DNA of 64,000 bases from Siccirubricoccus phaeus (GTDB lineage: Bacteria; Pseudomonadota; Alphaproteobacteria; Acetobacterales; Acetobacteraceae), in NCBI RefSeq assembly GCF_008360935.1, contig NZ_SRXO01000008.1, positions 62,001 to 126,000 of the forward strand, given 5' to 3'. A model generated the notes under the pieces. The model did not search any database and was not told the origin of the DNA. It saw nothing but the letters and a program-made list of their open reading frames with translations. Below are positions 61,884 to 64,000 of this stretch, piece by piece; the first letter of the stretch is position 1; every line of letters starts with the position of its first letter. Both the position numbers and the translations under genes were made by a program.

Positions 61884-64000
61884 CTATCTGAAGTCCCGCG
61901 TCTTCTGACTGATCCTAGGCCTACGTGAACCAGGATCAGGGCGCCGTACCTCATCCGCCCGCCCAAGCGCGCGGTCCAGTCCCGACGACGCGCCGTCGAT
62001 CTCGCCAAGCCGGTCCAACAGGTCCGATCTGTCCACCAAGCGCTCGGCAATGACGTGGATGATTGGCACCTCGGTCGCCTCTTCCGTGCGCTCCACCCTC
62101 CCCTGCACCAGCAGTAGCCTGCCGCCGATCAGCGCGACTCGGTCACGCTCAGCGATCCGGGCATAGACCACCAGGTTCGCGGTGCCGTGCTCGTCCTCCG
62201 TGGTGATGAAGACGATGTTCCCCTCACCCGGCCTTTGTCTCGTGATGACCATGCCGACGTGTTTCACACGTTGGCCTTGCCGCAGGGCGCCAAGGGCGCG
62301 CGTATCGACGCAGCCCATGCCCCCCAGAATGGGCCGCAGCAGCGCAAGGGGATGACGCCCAAGCGTCAGGCCCGACGAGACGTAGTCGCTGACGATGGCC
62401 TCGCCTTCGCGCTCGTGCGGTAGAGTGGCGGAGGGCTCCACCAGCATCGGGACATCGTCTGCCACTTCGAACAATGCCAACTGCTGTCCTTCGACGCCAG
62501 TCGCATCCCAAATCGCTTTCCGCCTGCCTTGCGGGAGGCTCCTGAAGGCATCGGCAGCAGCAAGCGCTTCGATTGCGCGCCGCCCGACACCGGAGCGCAT
62601 CACCACTTCAGCAATCGACGTGTAGGGGACTCCGTTGCCGGCCCGCGGTGCCTCTTCGATGGCCCGCCCGTCCACTTCAGCAAGGCCAGCGACGATGCGC
62701 ATACCGAGGCGAAGCGCTAGCCGATCTTTGCTGCCTTCGTCCAGCTCCAGCGAGTGATCCCACCCGCTAGCGTTCACATCGATGGGGCGGACATCAACCC
62801 CGTGGCGGCGCGCGTCATCGACGATTTGCGCTGGCGCGTAGAAGCCCATCGGCTGCGAATTCAGCAGCGCGCAGGCGAAGATTCCGGGGTGGTGACATTT
62901 GATCCAGCTCGACGCATAGACCAGGTGCGCGAAGCTGGCGGCGTGACTCTCCGGAAAGCCATAGGACCCGAAGCCCTCTATCTGGCTGAAGACACGCTCG
63001 GCGAAATCCGGATCGTAGCCGCGCTTGACCATGCCCTGGACAAGACGCTCCCGGTAGCTGCTGACGCCGCCGGTGTGCTTAAAAGTCGCCATCGCGCGGC
63101 GGAGCTGGTCCGCCTCGTCCGGGGTGAACCGCGCGGCGACGATGGCGACCTTCATCGCCTGCTCTTGGAACAGCGGTACGCCAAGGGTCTTCCCCAACAC
63201 GCGTTCCAACTCGTCCGGAGGACCATGTTCGGGCGAGGGCGAGGGAAATTCGACCACCTCCTTGCCAGCGCGCCGACGAAGATAGGGATGCACCATATCG
63301 CCCTGGATCGGGCCGGGGCGGACAATCGCTACCTGAATCACAAGGTCATAGAATTCCTTGGGGCGTAGCCGAGGCAGCATGTTCATCTGCGCCCGGCTTT
63401 CTACCTGAAAGACGCCGAGGCTGTCGCCGCGGCGGAGCATGGCATAGGTGTCCGGGCACTCCGGCGGCATGTCGGCCAGGCCGAGCGATAGTGCCTTATG
63501 CTCTCGCAGTAGGTCCAGCCCTCGCCGCAGGCAGGACAGCATGCCAAGGCCGAGGACATCGACCTTCAGCATCCCCAGTGCGTCGATATCGTCCTTGTCC
63601 CACTCCAGCGTAGTGCGATCTTCCATCGCCGCGTTGGTGACGACGGCAAGCTCCACCAGCGGCCCGCGCGTGATGACGAAGCCGCCCACATGTGTGGCGA
63701 TGTGGCGCGGGCTGCCTTGCAGCTCCTCCGCCAGCTCCAGTGCCATGGCGAGGCGAGGGTCTTCCGCCGGCCGGAATCCTTCGGCCTCGGCGACGGTGCC
63801 AAGATCGGCGTCGCGATGGCTCCAGCCAAGCTTGGCCAAGCGGCCGGTGATGTCCTCGCTCAGGCCCATGGCTTTGCCGACCTCGCGGATCGCGCTGCGC
63901 CCGCGGTAGCGAATGACGGTGCCGCAAATTGCTGCTCGGTCTCTGCCATAGCGGTTGTAGATGTGCTGGATGACCTCCTCGCGTCGCTCGTGCTCGAAAT
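61884..64000 (-). CDS. dnaE2: Error-prone DNA polymerase DnaE2, C-terminal part
   Basis: About 705 C-terminal residues, open to the window edge; the start lies outside. The first visible segment, EHERREEVIQHIYNRYGRDR, and the IRYRGRSAIREVGKAM, LEWDKDDIDALGMLKVDVLGLGML, RGDSLGVFQVESRAQMNMLPRL, FKHTGGVSSYRERLVQGMVKRGYD and SHAASFAHLVYASSWIKCHHP segments are diagnostic of DnaE2 rather than replicative DnaE. An OB-fold follows (TEDEHGTANLVVYARIAERDR) and the typical C-terminal KTRDFR. DnaE2 works with ImuA and ImuB in SOS mutagenesis; those genes would lie upstream, outside the window. Composition is a little lower in GC than the main chromosome. Confidence 0.95.
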   Translation of the reverse strand, partial: FEHERREEVIQHIYNRYGRDRAAICGTVIRYRGRSAIREVGKAMGLSEDITGRLAKLGWSHRDADLGTVAEAEGFRPAEDPRLAMALELAEELQGSPRHIATHVGGFVITRGPLVELAVVTNAAMEDRTTLEWDKDDIDALGMLKVDVLGLGMLSCLRRGLDLLREHKALSLGLADMPPECPDTYAMLRRGDSLGVFQVESRAQMNMLPRLRPKEFYDLVIQVAIVRPGPIQGDMVHPYLRRRAGKEVVEFPSPSPEHGPPDELERVLGKTLGVPLFQEQAMKVAIVAARFTPDEADQLRRAMATFKHTGGVSSYRERLVQGMVKRGYDPDFAERVFSQIEGFGSYGFPESHAASFAHLVYASSWIKCHHPGIFACALLNSQPMGFYAPAQIVDDARRHGVDVRPIDVNASGWDHSLELDEGSKDRLALRLGMRIVAGLAEVDGRAIEEAPRAGNGVPYTSIAEVVMRSGVGRRAIEALAAADAFRSLPQGRRKAIWDATGVEGQQLALFEVADDVPMLVEPSATLPHEREGEAIVSDYVSSGLTLGRHPLALLRPILGGMGCVDTRALGALRQGQRVKHVGMVITRQRPGEGNIVFITTEDEHGTANLVVYARIAERDRVALIGGRLLLVQGRVERTEEATEVPIIHVIAERLVDRSDLLDRLGEIDGASSGLDRALGRADEVRRPDPGSRRPRISQKTRDFR

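Overview
The window looks like a stretch of a high-GC alphaproteobacterial chromosome, most plausibly a Roseomonas-like member of the Acetobacteraceae. The reasons are indirect. Base composition is very GC-rich over the first ~52 kb. An SdhAF4-type gene sits divergent from htpX, and a ScfR-type regulator sits divergent from aceA. Four orphan Bug-type solute-binding proteins are scattered through it, and a dnaE2 gene closes the window. No rRNA or other species-level marker is present, so the assignment is an inference.

Region by region. 0-12 kb: the end of a GGDEF protein, an SdhAF4-like protein, HtpX protease, a cytochrome c, a ketopantoate reductase-like enzyme, two small uncharacterised proteins, a Bug protein, a VOC protein, a branched-chain-type binding protein coupled to a 3-hydroxyisobutyrate dehydrogenase-like enzyme, and motB-motA. 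12-28 kb: a peptide ABC operon (binding protein plus two permeases, no ATPase), a GH15 hydrolase, a ScfR/RamB-type regulator divergent from isocitrate lyase, a DUF1345 membrane protein, a complete sugar-type ABC importer, an FkbM methyltransferase and an Ldh-family oxidoreductase. 28-52 kb: three more Bug proteins, a TauD-family dioxygenase, a threonine dehydratase-like enzyme, an RpoD-like sigma factor without region 1.1, two tandem small secreted GGG-motif proteins, an ABC-F ATPase, Ndk, an M19 dipeptidase with an odd N-terminus, an SDR/AraC divergent pair, tRNA-Leu(CAA), an amidase, two LLM flavin-dependent monooxygenases and a hypothetical lipoprotein.

The chromosome part carries at least three families of dispersed, mostly palindromic repeats, often starting exactly at a stop codon. 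Multi-hairpin GC-rich elements lie at most convergent gene junctions. There are two 27-bp-period tandem arrays and a 69-bp tandem array abutting the tRNA-Leu 3' end.

52.5-61.9 kb is an integrated element. It begins at a 46-nt duplicate of the 3' end of tRNA-Thr(GGT), and its base composition drops visibly. It has a replication/control half: five overlapping small minus-strand genes, a predicted ~88-nt small RNA with its own promoter and terminator, an AlpA/excisionase-like gene with a probably leaderless promoter, a D5/SF3-type replication helicase, a dense array of about twelve GGGTGTCCA-type iterons built into a 70-bp inverted repeat (candidate origin), and a serine recombinase. It also has a cargo half: a tightly coupled four-gene operon (58.5-61.8 kb) encoding a duplicated zinc-ribbon protein, a putative PUA/EVE-like protein, an HTH-ImmA/IrrE metallopeptidase and a PIN-domain nuclease. 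I regard this operon as the best candidate for an undescribed defence or toxin-antitoxin-like system. The window ends inside dnaE2 (error-prone polymerase), minus strand. No integrase and no second att copy are visible, so the right end of the element lies outside the window or has been lost.
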